Part shown: in pieces, positions 6,089 to 6,232 of the stretch | How the letters are laid out: the number at the start of each line of letters is the position of its first letter | Numbering within the stretch: the first letter of the stretch is position 1 | Source: Clostridiales bacterium UBA1389 | Lineage (GTDB): Bacteria; Bacillota; Clostridia; Oscillospirales; CAG-382 | Reading direction: 5' to 3' | Assembly: GCA_002305335.1 (NCBI GenBank) | Contig: DBQR01000048.1 | Span: forward strand, 9,699 to 15,930 | Length of the DNA stretch: 6,232 bases | The notes under the pieces: model-generated | What the model was told of the DNA's origin: nothing | Databases searched by the model: none | The model's input: only the letters and a program-made list of their open reading frames with translations | Made by a program: the position numbers and the translations under genes

Positions 6089-6117
6089 ATTATATCATTC
6101 ACTCTTTTGGGTGTCCG
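6089..6117 (-). promoter_or_regulatory. Probable promoter of the transposase remnant
   Basis: The -10 TATAAT (6089-6094) and -35 CGGACA (6112-6117, four of six consensus bases) are 17 bases apart on the minus strand, just upstream of the OrfA start. The -35 box lies inside the putative IS terminal repeat, as is common for IS3 elements. A second TATAAT at 6123-6128 has no matching -35. Confidence 0.45.
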
Positions 6118-6155
6118 CTTTTATTATACAACTTTCTTCTATTATCTCTTCACTG

Positions 6156-6226
6156 GAAAAGTCGCTTCGGAAACGCAAGAGAAAATGAATAGTACAAAAA
6201 GAAAAGCCGCAATAATGCGACTTTTC
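6156..6226. repeat. Competing hairpin arms GAAAAGTCGC / GAAAAGCCGC / GCGACTTTTC
   Basis: GAAAAGTCGC (6156-6165) is a perfect inverted repeat of GCGACTTTTC (6217-6226). GAAAAGCCGC (6201-6210) differs from the first arm at one base and pairs with the same partner to make the terminator hairpin. The three arms form mutually exclusive structures on the plus strand. Whether this is regulatory or a duplicated terminator arm is unknown. Confidence 0.4.
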
Positions 6227-6229
6227 TTT
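6196..6229 (-). terminator. Strong intrinsic terminator of a gene beyond the right edge
   Basis: AAAGAAAAG-C-CGCA (6198-6211) pairs with TGCG-A-CTTTTCTTT (6216-6229) around a four-base loop. On the minus strand this is a 14-pair stem with one U-G pair, and its 3' arm plus tail is nearly all U (6196-6205 region). It probably ends a minus-strand gene outside the window. It also works as a hairpin on the plus strand, where the sequence after it is cut off. Confidence 0.75.
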
Positions 6230-6232
6230 ATG

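Larger units (their letters stand above)
5878..6130 (-). mobile_element. Remnant of an IS3-family insertion sequence (left part only)
   Basis: Contains the OrfA fragment and, upstream, a segment that on the minus strand begins TGTATAAT near 6130 and continues to CGGACACCC (about 6109-6117). It looks like the left terminal repeat of IS3-type elements, which often start TGT and carry a GGACACC block. No matching right end is visible before the lipoprotein gene. The edges are estimates. Confidence 0.5.

Noticed and set aside
1..6232. CRISPR array, tRNA, rRNA, defence or retron-like system
   Set aside because: No spaced repeat series, no cloverleaf or rRNA-like segment, and no reverse transcriptase, nuclease or helicase motifs in any credible frame.

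Overview
The window looks like ordinary chromosome from a mid-GC anaerobic Firmicute, probably a gut Clostridium relative of the Oscillospiraceae/Ruminococcaceae type. That placement is inferred from protein style (Ser/Glu-tethered solute-binding lipoprotein, streptothricin-acetyltransferase-like GNAT, DUF1538 membrane protein), consensus sigma-A promoters and classical hairpin-plus-U terminators. It was not tested by any search. Every gene I can support lies on the minus strand. The long plus-strand reading frames are antisense shadows of these genes.

In transcription order (high to low coordinates): (1) a strong terminator hairpin at 6198-6229, presumably closing a gene beyond the window. 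(2) A decayed IS3-family fragment at about 5878-6130, with only the first 63 residues of OrfA left. (3) A two-gene unit with its own consensus promoter (5853-5881): an extracellular solute-binding lipoprotein (4342-5820) and, 11 bases later, a cytosolic alpha/alpha-barrel protein resembling six-hairpin glycosidases (3146-4330). It ends at a terminator (3069-3094). (4) glyA, serine hydroxymethyltransferase (1739-2977), with its own TTTACA-17-TATAAT promoter and its own terminator (1691-1724). (5) A double-GNAT acetyltransferase fusion (466-1653), starting just after the glyA terminator with no convincing promoter of its own. (6) The 5' part of a DUF1538 membrane protein (1-332, running off the window) behind a near-perfect TTGACT-17-TATAAT promoter that carries inverted repeats.

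Functionally, the lipoprotein would capture an oligosaccharide or other solute outside the cell, and the barrel enzyme would act on the imported product, but no permease or ATPase genes are present. GlyA interconverts serine and glycine and charges folate with one-carbon units. The double GNAT is a small-molecule or peptide N-acetyltransferase of unknown substrate. The DUF1538 protein is probably half of an ion-transport pair.

I see no convincing new defence or mobile system here. The most unusual points are the tandem GNAT fusion, the orphan binding protein paired with an unclassified barrel enzyme, the transposase remnant whose stop codon lies inside the next promoter's -35 box, and a three-arm competing hairpin at the right edge. 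No gene-free stretch exceeds 300 bases.
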